This document shows positions 42,835 to 52,031 of a stretch of 64,000 nucleotides of DNA, piece after piece. A program made the position numbers and the translations under genes. How positions within the stretch are numbered: position 1 is the first letter of the stretch; each line of letters begins with the position of its first letter. Below the pieces are notes generated by a model. That model did not search any database, was not told where the DNA came from, and saw only the letters and a list, made by a program, of their open reading frames with translations. This DNA is from an uncultured Pirellula sp. GTDB taxonomy: Bacteria; Planctomycetota; Planctomycetia; Pirellulales; Pirellulaceae. Where the stretch lies: the NCBI GenBank assembly GCA_903858115.1, contig CAIOHR010000060.1, positions 62,001 through 126,000 on the forward strand. The letters run 5' to 3'.

Positions 42835-44437
42835 TTGGTTTCGATCACTGCGATGGCGCATTCAAGCATGGCATGCCTTCATTCTCGTCTTGGTCATTGG
42901 TTTGTTTGGGGGAATGCTTCAATGGGAAATGACGCGTTCCCATTGGGATGGAGTTGATGAAGAGTTAGTGAGCGCGGCGAGGGTACTCGAAGGAGCACTT
43001 CGTTTAGCGCCCATTCCAATTCTCAATAGCTTGTCGCAGGACATTGCGATGCCGCCTGGGCCTCGTTTACCAGCGTGGAAGAAAGAGTCAGCCAACAAGT
43101 CGGTGCGAAGTCCCAACAATCGGCCTAGTCGGCCGATGCGACCAGATCGCAATGGCTCCATCGTTCCTCGCTCAGAATCGCTTTCCGAACGTTCGGAGAT
43201 CGATTGGGGAGCGATATCTCCGGATACTTCGATTCCGGAATCTATGGACGATTGGGAGAAACTCCTGGTGCTGCCAGACTCTCTGCCGCAACAACTTGGC
43301 CGTCGTGTCAGCTTTACTTATTTTGTGATCTGGCGAGATGACAATTCTGTCCTGAAGCAATCTGCTATCCCAACGATGGTATCTCCTCCGCGTGAGTATG
43401 TGCGTCAGGACCTGTTGCGACACAGATACGTGACTACGCAGCGAGGAGAATACCGTGAAGTCTTTATTCGTGGTCCGCACAATACACTGGTCTGCGTTGG
43501 CCGATCCGTTACTGCAGAAGGAGATAGGATTCGTGCACGGCTATGGGGGATTCTCGGCATCGGAGCGGTGACTCTCGCGGCTGGACTTGCGGGTGGTTGG
43601 TGGTTGAGTCGCCGTGCTGTGGAACCGATCGAAACGATGGGGAGGACAGCGTCACTCATTAGCGCAACGAATCTTTCGCAACGAATGGATGTGGCTAATG
43701 TTGATACAGAACTTGCCCAGCTGGGTGGGGTTCTTAATGGAATGTTGCAGAGAATCGAGCAGGCTTTTTCGCAGCAGCAACAGTTTACTGCAGATGCTTC
43801 GCATGAATTGCGGACACCTATTGCGTCCTTCTTGGCGAACACCGAGTTGGCACTATCGCGTCCCCGAACGGTCGAGGAATATCAAAGGCATCTGTCGATA
43901 AACTTGCAATCGGCGCAACGCATGAAAAGGCTCGTGGAGTCGCTGCTCGCGATCGCACGGATCGATACACCAGATCATCAACTCGACAAGAAACCTGTTG
44001 AAATCATGGCCTTGCTTCGTTCGGTTATCGCTACCTTGGAGAACAAAGCGACGAGTCATTCGATCACCGTTCATTGCATGGGTGATTCGGTTACGCTTCA
44101 TGCCGATGAAGTCAGTCTAGGCCAAGCTTTTCTCAATCTTGTCGAAAACGCCATCCATTACGGAAAGCCCGGAGGGAGCGTCCATATTCGCGTCTGCGAA
44201 CAAAACAATCGTTGTGAGATCGCGTTCGAAGATGATGGGATAGGCATCAGTCAAGAAGATTGTGGCAATGTTTTTCAGCGATTCTTTAGAGCTGATCCCG
44301 CACGATCCTCGCATCGTGGAGGATTCGGGCTGGGTCTGGCGTTTGCCAAACGGGTTGTCGGATTGCACGGGGGTGCCATCACGGTTAGCTCCACCCTGGG
44401 CCAGGGCTCGGTATTTACTCTGTCCATACCAAAATGA
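42827..44437 (+). CDS. Membrane sensor histidine kinase (partner of the OmpR-type regulator)
   Basis: 536 residues from ATG 42827, which overlaps the regulator stop. A first membrane helix (FILVLVIGLFGGML) is followed by a 230-residue extracytoplasmic sensor region rich in Pro/Arg/Asp with no recognised domain, a second helix (GILGIGAVTLAAGLAGGWWL), a HAMP domain (RAVEPIETMGRTA), the H-box DASHELRTPIASF, the N-box NLVENAIHYG, and the ATPase boxes DDGIGIS and GGFGLGLAFAKRVV. The sensor's ligand is unknown. Orientation and overlap make it the cognate kinase. Confidence 0.93.
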   Translation: MGSWFRSLRWRIQAWHAFILVLVIGLFGGMLQWEMTRSHWDGVDEELVSAARVLEGALRLAPIPILNSLSQDIAMPPGPRLPAWKKESANKSVRSPNNRPSRPMRPDRNGSIVPRSESLSERSEIDWGAISPDTSIPESMDDWEKLLVLPDSLPQQLGRRVSFTYFVIWRDDNSVLKQSAIPTMVSPPREYVRQDLLRHRYVTTQRGEYREVFIRGPHNTLVCVGRSVTAEGDRIRARLWGILGIGAVTLAAGLAGGWWLSRRAVEPIETMGRTASLISATNLSQRMDVANVDTELAQLGGVLNGMLQRIEQAFSQQQQFTADASHELRTPIASFLANTELALSRPRTVEEYQRHLSINLQSAQRMKRLVESLLAIARIDTPDHQLDKKPVEIMALLRSVIATLENKATSHSITVHCMGDSVTLHADEVSLGQAFLNLVENAIHYGKPGGSVHIRVCEQNNRCEIAFEDDGIGISQEDCGNVFQRFFRADPARSSHRGGFGLGLAFAKRVVGLHGGAITVSSTLGQGSVFTLSIPK

Positions 44438-44492
44438 ATCCGTATTCTGAATGGCTCCCTCTAGGAACCCAAAGCACGATCCCATGGCTTGT

Positions 44493-46268
44493 TCACAATT
44501 GAGGCTTGGGAGGCATAACCGGTTTTTCGTAAGGTTTAGCGCCCATCAATTGTGTTTTGCGTTTCCAAATTTTGTCGACGTTTGCAACGTAAAGTGTTTT
44601 GTTGTCCGGTCCACCAAAGCGAGCATAGCACGGTCTCTTGCAACCGTACGGCAATTGCATGATCAAGTGCACACGGCCCGGCTGATCGCAAATTTGGACG
44701 CCAGTCTCTGAGGTCGCAACAAGCCAACCATCGGTGCTGGTGCACATTCCATCGAGCTTTCCTACCGGATCGTTCATCGGAATTTCTAGATGGTAGTAGG
44801 GCTGTTTGTTCTCTAGCGTTCCATCCGATTTAATCGAATAAGCGTAGATGAATCGACTCGGAAAATGAGCGACAAACAACTGCGTCTGATCGGAACTAAG
44901 TGTCAGGCCATTGCAATCGCGGAATGTATCGACCTCGCGTCGCACTCGAGTTTTGCTGTCAAGCATCCAGATTTTTCCTGCCGCCGGGTCTGTGTAATAG
45001 ATCGTTCCGTCGTTTCGTACCACGATATCGTTACTATGCGTCCCTTCGTTGACGACCTCCATTTGCAATGTCTTCAGATCCCATGCTCGGATTTGCATCG
45101 CTTTGCTCGACGCTCCGTATAGTTTTCCGTCGGGGCCCAACGCAATACCGTTCGCACAACCGGTGTCTTCTACAAGGATGATCGGTTTGCCACCTGGAGC
45201 CAATTTGTACAACTTCGATGCGGGAACATCGGTGAAGTAAAGTGTTCCGTCCTCGGTAACCGCCAATCCTTCGGCCCATTCAAATCCAGAAGCTACCAGT
45301 TCCCAACCCTCACCATCGACCAGAAATTTGTTCGCTTCGCTTTTGGATCGATCACGATGTGTTGCAACGGGAACTTTGCCATGCTCTTTCCAGAGCCATC
45401 GCATCGCGTCAGGGAAGATGGCAGCCCCATGCTTCCCATTGTGTCCACCCGTTCCCCAAGCGTGATTGACTTCATACCCGCAAAATTCCAAGGACCGAAG
45501 CACTGCTTGATTGGCCATCCACCAATCACCGCCATAGATGTTATTGTCGTTTGAACCGTCCTGCAGGAAGATTCTGAGAGGCTTTGGCTCCACTTTACGA
45601 ATCAACGTGGAGATCTCATGCCCCCCGCGCAAGCCCACATAGGTCCCAACCGTCGTGTAAACACGTCGAAAGACATCGGGTCGATGCCATGCCACGTTGA
45701 AAGCACAAATACCGCCAGAACTCGAACCGCAGATGCCCCGGTCGTTGGGATCTTTACTCAGATTTAGCTTATGCTTCTCTGACACGGAAGGGATAAACTC
45801 ATCGAGCAAGAACTTTGCATATTTGTCATCAACACTGTCATATTCAAACGAGCGATTGAAACGTGGTTGGCTGTTGTTATTGGCTGCGGGGACGATGCCT
45901 GGATTGATAAACAACCCTATCGTGACGGGCATCTCGCCGCTATGGATCAGATTATCGAAGACATTGGGGACATTTGTTCCTCCTGAACGTTTGACATATC
46001 CTCCACCGTCTTGAAACACCATCAAAGCGGCTGGTTTTGTGCCATCGTATTGCTTGGGTATATAAACCCAATAGTCCCGATATGTTCCAGGAAAGACGGT
46101 GGAGCCAGTCCAATTGCCAGACAAGATCTCCCCTTCGGGCACTCCCGGTTTTTGAACAGAATCGGGATGAATAGGATAGGCTTCCTCGGCTGGCTTCTGG
46201 GATGCTGCCTCTCGCAAGGGGAGCATGCTGACCGCAAAACAAAGCCAAAGAAAAGAAGAACGTATCAT
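44493..46268 (-). CDS. Secreted esterase fused to SMP-30/gluconolactonase-like domain
   Basis: A 591-residue exported protein. After a signal peptide (SSFLWLCFAVSMLPL) comes an esterase domain related to enterochelin-type esterases and other alpha/beta-hydrolases: YWVYIPKQYDGTKPAALMVF, nucleophile elbow GSSSGG and His within GGHNGKHG. From about residue 300 on there is a six-bladed propeller of the SMP-30/gluconolactonase type (EGLAVTEDGTLYFTDVP, NDIVVRNDGTIYYTDPA, DPVGKLDGMCTSTDG). Such fusions recur in planctomycetes and act on plant or algal sugars, as far as known. Substrate is unknown. The ATG at 46268 follows AGGA by about 10 bases; the first in-frame TTG is earlier. Confidence 0.9.
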   Translation of the reverse strand: MIRSSFLWLCFAVSMLPLREAASQKPAEEAYPIHPDSVQKPGVPEGEILSGNWTGSTVFPGTYRDYWVYIPKQYDGTKPAALMVFQDGGGYVKRSGGTNVPNVFDNLIHSGEMPVTIGLFINPGIVPAANNNSQPRFNRSFEYDSVDDKYAKFLLDEFIPSVSEKHKLNLSKDPNDRGICGSSSGGICAFNVAWHRPDVFRRVYTTVGTYVGLRGGHEISTLIRKVEPKPLRIFLQDGSNDNNIYGGDWWMANQAVLRSLEFCGYEVNHAWGTGGHNGKHGAAIFPDAMRWLWKEHGKVPVATHRDRSKSEANKFLVDGEGWELVASGFEWAEGLAVTEDGTLYFTDVPASKLYKLAPGGKPIILVEDTGCANGIALGPDGKLYGASSKAMQIRAWDLKTLQMEVVNEGTHSNDIVVRNDGTIYYTDPAAGKIWMLDSKTRVRREVDTFRDCNGLTLSSDQTQLFVAHFPSRFIYAYSIKSDGTLENKQPYYHLEIPMNDPVGKLDGMCTSTDGWLVATSETGVQICDQPGRVHLIMQLPYGCKRPCYARFGGPDNKTLYVANVDKIWKRKTQLMGAKPYEKPVMPPKPQL

Positions 46269-46466
46269 CGAAGTCAATCCTCGTATTCAAGGCTGGAGGG
46301 GGAAAGGATCTTGAAGTATACCAAATAGAAAACTCACAACGTAGAACTGCGGAAACCCAATTCTTGACGTGTCGAACCGCGACGAGGCATCTCTAGAACA
46401 AGTCTTCACATTACGGTACCTTTTATCTACGACAGTCTCAAAATTCCAGAGCGACGAGTGAAAAGT

Positions 46467-47348
46467 ATGACGAGTAAGCGGAGAATCGTTCAATTAGCCA
46501 TGATCCAGATGGCTTGCACCAAAAACCAAAAGGAAAACATCGAAAAAGCCATAGCAAAAGTTGAGCAAGCTGCTTTGACGGGGGCAAACATCGTTTGTTT
46601 GCAAGAATTGTTCAATGCTCCATACCCATGCCAGAGTGAAGACTTTGATCGATTTGCTTGGGCTGAAACGATCCCTGGACCAACCAGCCAAGCGATGTCT
46701 GATGTGGCAAAAAAGCTTGGTATTGTTGTAACGGGGTCTATCTTCGAACGACGGGCTCATGGACTCTACCACAACACGGCAGTTGTGTACGATACCGATG
46801 GTTCCCTTTGCGGTTTCTATCGAAAAATGCACATTCCAGACGACCCGCTCTACTATGAAAAGTTTTATTTCACTCCCGGCGATACCGGTTTCACAATCGC
46901 TGAATCGAAGTTTGGCAAAATTGGTGTCGGAGTATGCTGGGATCAATGGTACCCCGAGGCAGCCAGACTTTTTGCCCTAAAAGGTGCGGAAATACTTCTG
47001 TATCCAACAGCAATCGGTTGGTTCGCTCCAGAAAAACCCACCTTTGGAAAGAGTCAACACGAGGCGTGGGAGACGATGATGCGTTCGCATGCAATCGCAA
47101 ACGGTCTGTTCGTAGGTGCAGCCAACCGGGTGGGAGTCGAAGACGAACTCGAGTTTTGGGGCGCTTCCTTTGTATTTGATCCCGCTGGAAACTTGTTGCA
47201 CCGCGCCAAGCACGATGCAGAAGAGACTGTATTGGTAGAATGCAATTTAGATGCAATCGATACACAACGAACGCATTGGCCATTCCTTCGCGATCGCCGA
47301 ATCGACGCTTACCAAGATCTCACCAAGAGATGGATTGATGCAACATGA
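46467..47348 (+). CDS. aguB: N-carbamoylputrescine amidase
   Basis: A nitrilase-superfamily amidase of 293 residues. AguB cleaves N-carbamoylputrescine to putrescine, CO2 and ammonia. The catalytic triad is E47 (LQELF), K120 (YRKMHIPDD) and C157 (GVCWDQWYPE). The C-terminal part TQRTHWPFLRDRRIDAY is typical of the amidase from agmatine pathways. The ATG at 46467 is chosen; an earlier GTG is in frame. Its stop overlaps the ATG of aguA by 4 bases, so the pair is one operon, giving agmatine to putrescine with both steps in hand. Confidence 0.94.
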   Translation: MTSKRRIVQLAMIQMACTKNQKENIEKAIAKVEQAALTGANIVCLQELFNAPYPCQSEDFDRFAWAETIPGPTSQAMSDVAKKLGIVVTGSIFERRAHGLYHNTAVVYDTDGSLCGFYRKMHIPDDPLYYEKFYFTPGDTGFTIAESKFGKIGVGVCWDQWYPEAARLFALKGAEILLYPTAIGWFAPEKPTFGKSQHEAWETMMRSHAIANGLFVGAANRVGVEDELEFWGASFVFDPAGNLLHRAKHDAEETVLVECNLDAIDTQRTHWPFLRDRRIDAYQDLTKRWIDAT

Positions 47349-48448
47349 TTGAACCTCACGTAACAGGTTCGGCTATGGAGGCTGGATATCGGTGGGTAGC
47401 AGAATGGGAACCTCACGAGGCTACGTGGATTGCGTGGCCTCACAACCCGAGAACCTGGCCTGGATTGCTGCATGCCATTCCGCCGATTACGGAAAGAATG
47501 ATCCGTACCTTGGCGGAAGTCGAAAAGGTCCACGTGCTGGGTGGCCCTCCCTCGATTTTGGAGCAAGCGACAATGCAACTGGGAGACGCCAACAATGTCT
47601 ATGTGCACGATATTCCCACCAACGATTGTTGGATTCGCGACTATGGTCCAACGTTTCTCCTGAACGAAAATGGAACAAAACTCGGGGCTGTTCTTTGGAG
47701 ATTTAACGCATGGGGAGAAAAGTACCACCCACATGATGACGACACGAACGCCGCAGCATCTATTTGCAAGTCGAGTGTCTTGCAATCCGATACGATCCAA
47801 TGCCGCATGTTCGTTTCGAACATGATCGCCGAAGGTGGAGGAATCGAAACCGATGGCGAAGGAACACTCCTGACGACCAGCAGCTGTTTGCTCGCGTCGA
47901 CTCGCAATCCGAACTGGACGCGGCAACTCGTCGAAGCGGAGTTGAAACGGATGCTGGCCGTTCGCAAGGTGCTATGGATTGACGGCGGAGAACTGGCGGG
48001 GGATGACACGGATAGTCACATCGATCAACTTGTTCGATTTGTGAGACCTGGGCTTGTTGTGGCTGCCGTTTCGTACAACCTTCAAGATAGCAATGCCCCG
48101 AAGCTTGCAAAACAATATGAAGCGATCAAGAAGTCTACCGATGCGAACAATAGGCCGCTAGAAATCGTACCGCTGGTTACTCCCCCTCCGAGATACATTC
48201 AAGGAAAGAGAGTGCCCGAGAGTTACTGCAATTTTTATATTGCTAACGAGATCGTGATCGTACCCATGTTCGGATTTCGCGAGACAGATGAATCGGCTCT
48301 CAAGATTTTGCAAGATTTGTTTCCAGATCGCACCATGATCGGTATCGATGCATCGGAGTTTATCTTTGGGCTAGGCGCTTTTCATTGTGCAACACAGCAA
48401 CAACCGCGACTCAAAGCATCGCCCACAGAGCTTCCCACTCTTGCGTAG
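47345..48448 (+). CDS. aguA: Agmatine deiminase
   Basis: A 367-residue peptidylarginine-deiminase-type enzyme (porphyromonas type) converting agmatine to N-carbamoylputrescine and ammonia. Motifs are WEPHEATWIAWPHN, NDCWIRDYGPTFL, GGGIETDGEGTLLTT, and the C-terminal catalytic Cys C348 in FHCATQQQPR. The start overlaps aguB by four bases. Its 3' end overlaps a minus-strand gene by 38 bases. It makes the substrate of AguB. Confidence 0.94.
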   Translation: MIEPHVTGSAMEAGYRWVAEWEPHEATWIAWPHNPRTWPGLLHAIPPITERMIRTLAEVEKVHVLGGPPSILEQATMQLGDANNVYVHDIPTNDCWIRDYGPTFLLNENGTKLGAVLWRFNAWGEKYHPHDDDTNAAASICKSSVLQSDTIQCRMFVSNMIAEGGGIETDGEGTLLTTSSCLLASTRNPNWTRQLVEAELKRMLAVRKVLWIDGGELAGDDTDSHIDQLVRFVRPGLVVAAVSYNLQDSNAPKLAKQYEAIKKSTDANNRPLEIVPLVTPPPRYIQGKRVPESYCNFYIANEIVIVPMFGFRETDESALKILQDLFPDRTMIGIDASEFIFGLGAFHCATQQQPRLKASPTELPTLA

Positions 48449-48881
48449 CGATTCGTCCGAGTTCGGCTAACTTGGTCGAATCTTTGGAGCGATTCCAGGA
48501 TTCGATTTGGGTAGTGAATTCGGCAGGGGCAAAAGAGTGGACATTGCACTGTTGAGTAACCACCGTTGAGATCTTGTTTACCAATATTGAATCGCCGACA
48601 CGGCGGAACCAATAGTTGGCATTCCAGTAGTCTCCTTCGAGTCGGTGGACGATACCGTGAATGTAGGCAGGGATGCCATTGGTCGCAGTTTGTACGATAT
48701 CGTGCGGTCGTTCGATCAAGCCGATTCGTAACCAAAGCATCGCTTCTCGGTTAGAGCCCACAATTGCTCTCTGATTCGAGAGGAATTCTTTCAACGATTC
48801 GATGGCGTTGGATTCGAGCCGAGCACAAATCGGCATAGGATCCTTTTGCTGCTGAATCCAATGGGATGCATCGTGTTTCAT
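48411..48881 (-). CDS. Small conserved-looking protein of unknown function
   Basis: A 156-residue soluble protein. The middle reads IPAYIHGIVHRLEGDYWNA followed by NYWFRRVG, a pattern I associate with a small bacterial family of unknown function. It follows the response regulator gene by 40 bases on the same strand, and its 3' end overlaps aguA tail to tail. A GAGGGG site lies just before the ATG. It could be part of the sensor-kinase operon. Confidence 0.65.
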   Translation of the reverse strand: MKHDASHWIQQQKDPMPICARLESNAIESLKEFLSNQRAIVGSNREAMLWLRIGLIERPHDIVQTATNGIPAYIHGIVHRLEGDYWNANYWFRRVGDSILVNKISTVVTQQCNVHSFAPAEFTTQIESWNRSKDSTKLAELGRIATQEWEALWAML

Positions 48882-48920
48882 TCCCCTCGTTCCTGCATGG
48901 TACGTTGACTAAACGACATC

Positions 48921-49334
48921 TCACGAGGGAAAGTCATGCCGAAATCTTTTCAACCGGGCGATTTGAAAGTCCACTGAACTAAGAAGGTCTTGCCAACTTG
49001 GCGGTTTCAGAAAGTAATCGTCGGCACCAAAAGCGAGCGACGACTCCAAAGCATTTCTGCTATCAATTGCAGTCATGAGGATAACCGGAGTCAAAGGGTC
49101 GGCATCCTTAATTGCCTTTAGCAGTTTAATTCCATTGCTCTCAGGCATATCCAGATCGGTGAGGCATATATCGAATTCCTTCGCGATGGCTCTACCAATC
49201 GCTTCATTGACGTTGGATGTGGCCAACACGACTACACTCTCGTTGCTTAGCTTCTGAAGCCAACGAACAATTAACGACAGTTGCACTTCATCATCATCAA
49301 CAACGAGAATTCGGATCTTTTCAGCACTCCCCAT
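48921..49334 (-). CDS. Single-domain response regulator
   Basis: A 137-residue receiver-only protein: acidic pocket in VVDDDEVQ, phospho-acceptor D60 (ICLTDLDMPES), and Thr/Lys pocket in PVILMTAID and DDYFLKPP. There is no output domain, as in CheY or Spo0F-type proteins. It lies downstream of the membrane histidine kinase (118-base gap) on the same strand, so it may be that kinase's phospho-receiver. GGAG precedes the ATG by about 10 bases. Confidence 0.9.
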   Translation of the reverse strand: MGSAEKIRILVVDDDEVQLSLIVRWLQKLSNESVVVLATSNVNEAIGRAIAKEFDICLTDLDMPESNGIKLLKAIKDADPLTPVILMTAIDSRNALESSLAFGADDYFLKPPSWQDLLSSVDFQIARLKRFRHDFPS

Positions 49335-49452
49335 AACGCCAAAACTCCATCTTCGAAAAAATATGATGACCGCAATTCATCGAGAATCTCTATTCTGTAG
49401 ACATACTCGCCGTTTCGAGTCGAATCAATAGCAATGCGCTTTACCTGGTTGT

Positions 49453-51591
49453 CTATTGTAACCTCTGTTGCCTTCCAGGAGTTGCAATCACGATGGGAAT
49501 TCGAACAACGAATCGACTGCCTTGGCTTGGGATCGATGTACACTTTATCGTTCCTCCTATCTGCTGCACCCGTTCCGCCACAATGTACAATCCGAGACCT
49601 GTACCTGTTGATTTGCTCGTTTCAAAAGGTTGAAAAATTGCTTGAGTTCGTTCCGGGGAAATTCCAATTCCGTTATCCTCGATAGTTGCCACGAAACAAT
49701 CGTCCTCAATGTTACTTGTAACGGAAACCTTGGCATGCTCGCGGTCGGAGGATGCTTCGATCGCGTTTTTGACCAGATTCATAAAGATTTCGTTCAACGC
49801 AATGTCGCTGGACGCGACTTGAACGCCTGTCGCGTTGAGTGTGATCTCGAGCTCGGTCTGATTCTGCTTGGCAAAAAAATCCATGATCGCAAGCAATCGA
49901 GAGATCACTCGATCCGGTTCGCTAAGTGGGTTCATCCGTTCAGGCGGTCTAGAAAAATCGAGAACGCGCTGCAGTGTACTCGTCAATCGATCTACTTCGA
50001 TTACGATCAAACGCAGGTCTTGACGATTGGTGTTTTCTAGAGGCAAATCTTCGAGCACAAGACTAGCGATGGTGCGGATCGAAGAGAGAGGGTTGCGCAG
50101 TTCATGAGCCAACGATCCGCTAATCATCCCGAGTGTCGATAGCTTTTCTTGCTGCAAACTATGATGTTCAGCCCTACGTCGTAGTTCGTCTTCCCTTTGG
50201 TTTTGCAATGTCGCCGCAAATTGCTCGACCAGTACGAGAAGCGAAGTTACCTGTTCGTCTGCCAACCGACCGAACCTCTTCCGGCTTCCGAACAAAACCA
50301 CACCTCGAACACTCTTACATACCATGGGAATAGCGAGGTCACACTCGAGCGACTCCATATGTTCTGACAACTCAGGTGTTGGTTCCTCCCCTCGTTCGAT
50401 CGCCTTTGTGCAATTGGGTACAAGCAATAGAAGTGAATGGACGACCGCTAAGTAGTTTTCTGGTAGCGCTGACTTAGCATTTACTTCAGAACACTTAAAA
50501 TCCAATTTCAATTTGCCATCCGAATCTCCGAGACAAATCCGAACCCAGCTGATTTCGAATCGCTTTTGCAGCTCGCTGGCGAACCATTGGCAACGACCCA
50601 TCGCGTCGTCGCTCGTCTTTTGTGTGATAGCTAATGCCAAGTTTCGTATCTCGTCTCGAAACCGAAAAGCGCTGGGGCTCATCAAAAATCGAAGCGACTC
50701 GCTGGCTCGCTTTCTTAACGGGCGAATCCACCAAACCAAAGCAGCTACGGCAAGTACTTCCAGAACGATAAAGTCAATATCAGCACTCTCACGCAATTGG
50801 ATCGTGAACGGGGTAACAATCAGCCGATGCAGAAACAAAAGAAACAACACGATACCACCGTAGATAATCGATTGCTCAAAAACAACAGGTAACAGGCGAC
50901 TCTTGAGGCTATACCAGACAAACAAGATCGATGGTCCGAGCGGGGCAACACCGGCCGCCAATCGAGCAACCAACTCATACTCTGTATCGACAGCAACCAA
51001 CGCGTAATAGAATGCTCCCGCCGTAAAGAGACTGAGCAGAACGGCCATCCATCCGAAGAAGACGCGTCGCATCGGCAGGTCTGTCCGATAGGCAACTATG
51101 GAGAAAAGTACCGCGGAAACAAGATTCGAAAGGAACAACCATCCTACGTACATCGCACTCAACGGTGCAATGCTCGCCATGAAGTCACCTTCGGGCCCAG
51201 ACCATATCAGCCCAATTGCTGGAACGAGACAAAGCAATGGCAGATAGAGCAAACCATACCGCCAATCTTTTGGCGGCAGTGGCTTTAACGATCCTGACGC
51301 TAATCCTCGAAGACGAATAGCCGCATGCAACATAGCAGATGGCATCAATAACATGCCTGAGCAAAGCAGCAGCATCGCGATTTGATCGAGCCAAGCGGCT
51401 GTTTCCATACGTTCACGATGAAACAATAATCGGAGGAAGTACCCGAGATGGTAGAGGAACGCCCCACCGACTAACCATTTCAACCAGGGTGCGACATGCG
51501 AACGATTGATCGGTTGGCACAAAAGCAACAGCAATACGATCTCGAAAAGTCCAGAAAAGCCTATCAAAAACCACTCGAATCGTTCAATCAT
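49453..51591 (-). CDS. Multi-spanning histidine kinase with GAF-like region
   Basis: A sensor kinase of about 712 residues. The first 300 residues contain eight or nine membrane helices in a 7TM-like array with long loops. A region of about 160 residues before the kinase looks GAF-like (ISWVRICLGDSDGKLKLDF, VCKSVRGVVLFGSRKRF). The H-box is SGSLAHELRNPLSSI with His, the N-box is NLVKNAIEAS, and the G-boxes are EDNGIGISP and GTGLGLYIVAERV. The ATG at 51591 overlaps the end of the upstream small gene by 8 bases, a translational coupling. The kinase probably signals to the receiver gene downstream. Confidence 0.92.
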   Translation of the reverse strand: MIERFEWFLIGFSGLFEIVLLLLLCQPINRSHVAPWLKWLVGGAFLYHLGYFLRLLFHRERMETAAWLDQIAMLLLCSGMLLMPSAMLHAAIRLRGLASGSLKPLPPKDWRYGLLYLPLLCLVPAIGLIWSGPEGDFMASIAPLSAMYVGWLFLSNLVSAVLFSIVAYRTDLPMRRVFFGWMAVLLSLFTAGAFYYALVAVDTEYELVARLAAGVAPLGPSILFVWYSLKSRLLPVVFEQSIIYGGIVLFLLFLHRLIVTPFTIQLRESADIDFIVLEVLAVAALVWWIRPLRKRASESLRFLMSPSAFRFRDEIRNLALAITQKTSDDAMGRCQWFASELQKRFEISWVRICLGDSDGKLKLDFKCSEVNAKSALPENYLAVVHSLLLLVPNCTKAIERGEEPTPELSEHMESLECDLAIPMVCKSVRGVVLFGSRKRFGRLADEQVTSLLVLVEQFAATLQNQREDELRRRAEHHSLQQEKLSTLGMISGSLAHELRNPLSSIRTIASLVLEDLPLENTNRQDLRLIVIEVDRLTSTLQRVLDFSRPPERMNPLSEPDRVISRLLAIMDFFAKQNQTELEITLNATGVQVASSDIALNEIFMNLVKNAIEASSDREHAKVSVTSNIEDDCFVATIEDNGIGISPERTQAIFQPFETSKSTGTGLGLYIVAERVQQIGGTIKCTSIPSQGSRFVVRIPIVIATPGRQQRLQ

Positions 51592-51946
51592 GCACAGAGC
51601 TCGGCTTAACTGCGCAGGGTTGCAAAACGACAATATCTGAATCGGTAATAGACTCTTCACATCCGTTGAAGTCTCCTCGGCGTCGCAGTATTCCAGTCAA
51701 CGCAATAGTCGGTTGCGATATTGCAATGACAACAAGTTCCCAATGTGCCAACGGTAAGGCTCCTGTATCGATCAAATCCAAAAGGCTTCGTGTTTCGGTC
51801 TCAGACGAACTGAAGATCTCGCTCGAAACCACGAGAAAAACCGAATCGCAATAAAGAAATCGGTCGCCCACTCGCAGGCTTCCCAAACGTCCAGTGTGTT
51901 TGGGCAACCGAATTCGGTCAACAGCAATCCAATCACGGATCAGCAT
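51584..51946 (-). CDS. Small protein of unknown function preceding the histidine kinase
   Basis: A 120-residue soluble protein from ATG 51946 (a GTG at 51970 would add eight). I recognise no family; the sequence has HWELVVIAISQPTIAL and DSDIVVLQPC, which read like alternating strands and helices. Its stop overlaps the kinase ATG by 8 bases, which supports that it is real and co-translated. It could be a modulator of the kinase. Confidence 0.6.
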   Translation of the reverse strand: MLIRDWIAVDRIRLPKHTGRLGSLRVGDRFLYCDSVFLVVSSEIFSSSETETRSLLDLIDTGALPLAHWELVVIAISQPTIALTGILRRRGDFNGCEESITDSDIVVLQPCAVKPSSVHD

Positions 51947-51999
51947 GAAACACTCGGAGAGGATGCCCACGGTCAGTCGATTTCTTTTGTGAAGAGGGG

Positions 52000-52031
52000 T
52001 CGCTAGTCCTATTGTTCGCTAGTCCTATTGT
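52000..52031. repeat. 16-bp perfect duplication at the end of the pspA-like gene
   Basis: TCGCTAGTCCTATTGT occurs twice back to back at 52000-52015 and 52016-52031. The second copy overlaps the last codons of the gene ending at 52025. Confidence 0.85.
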
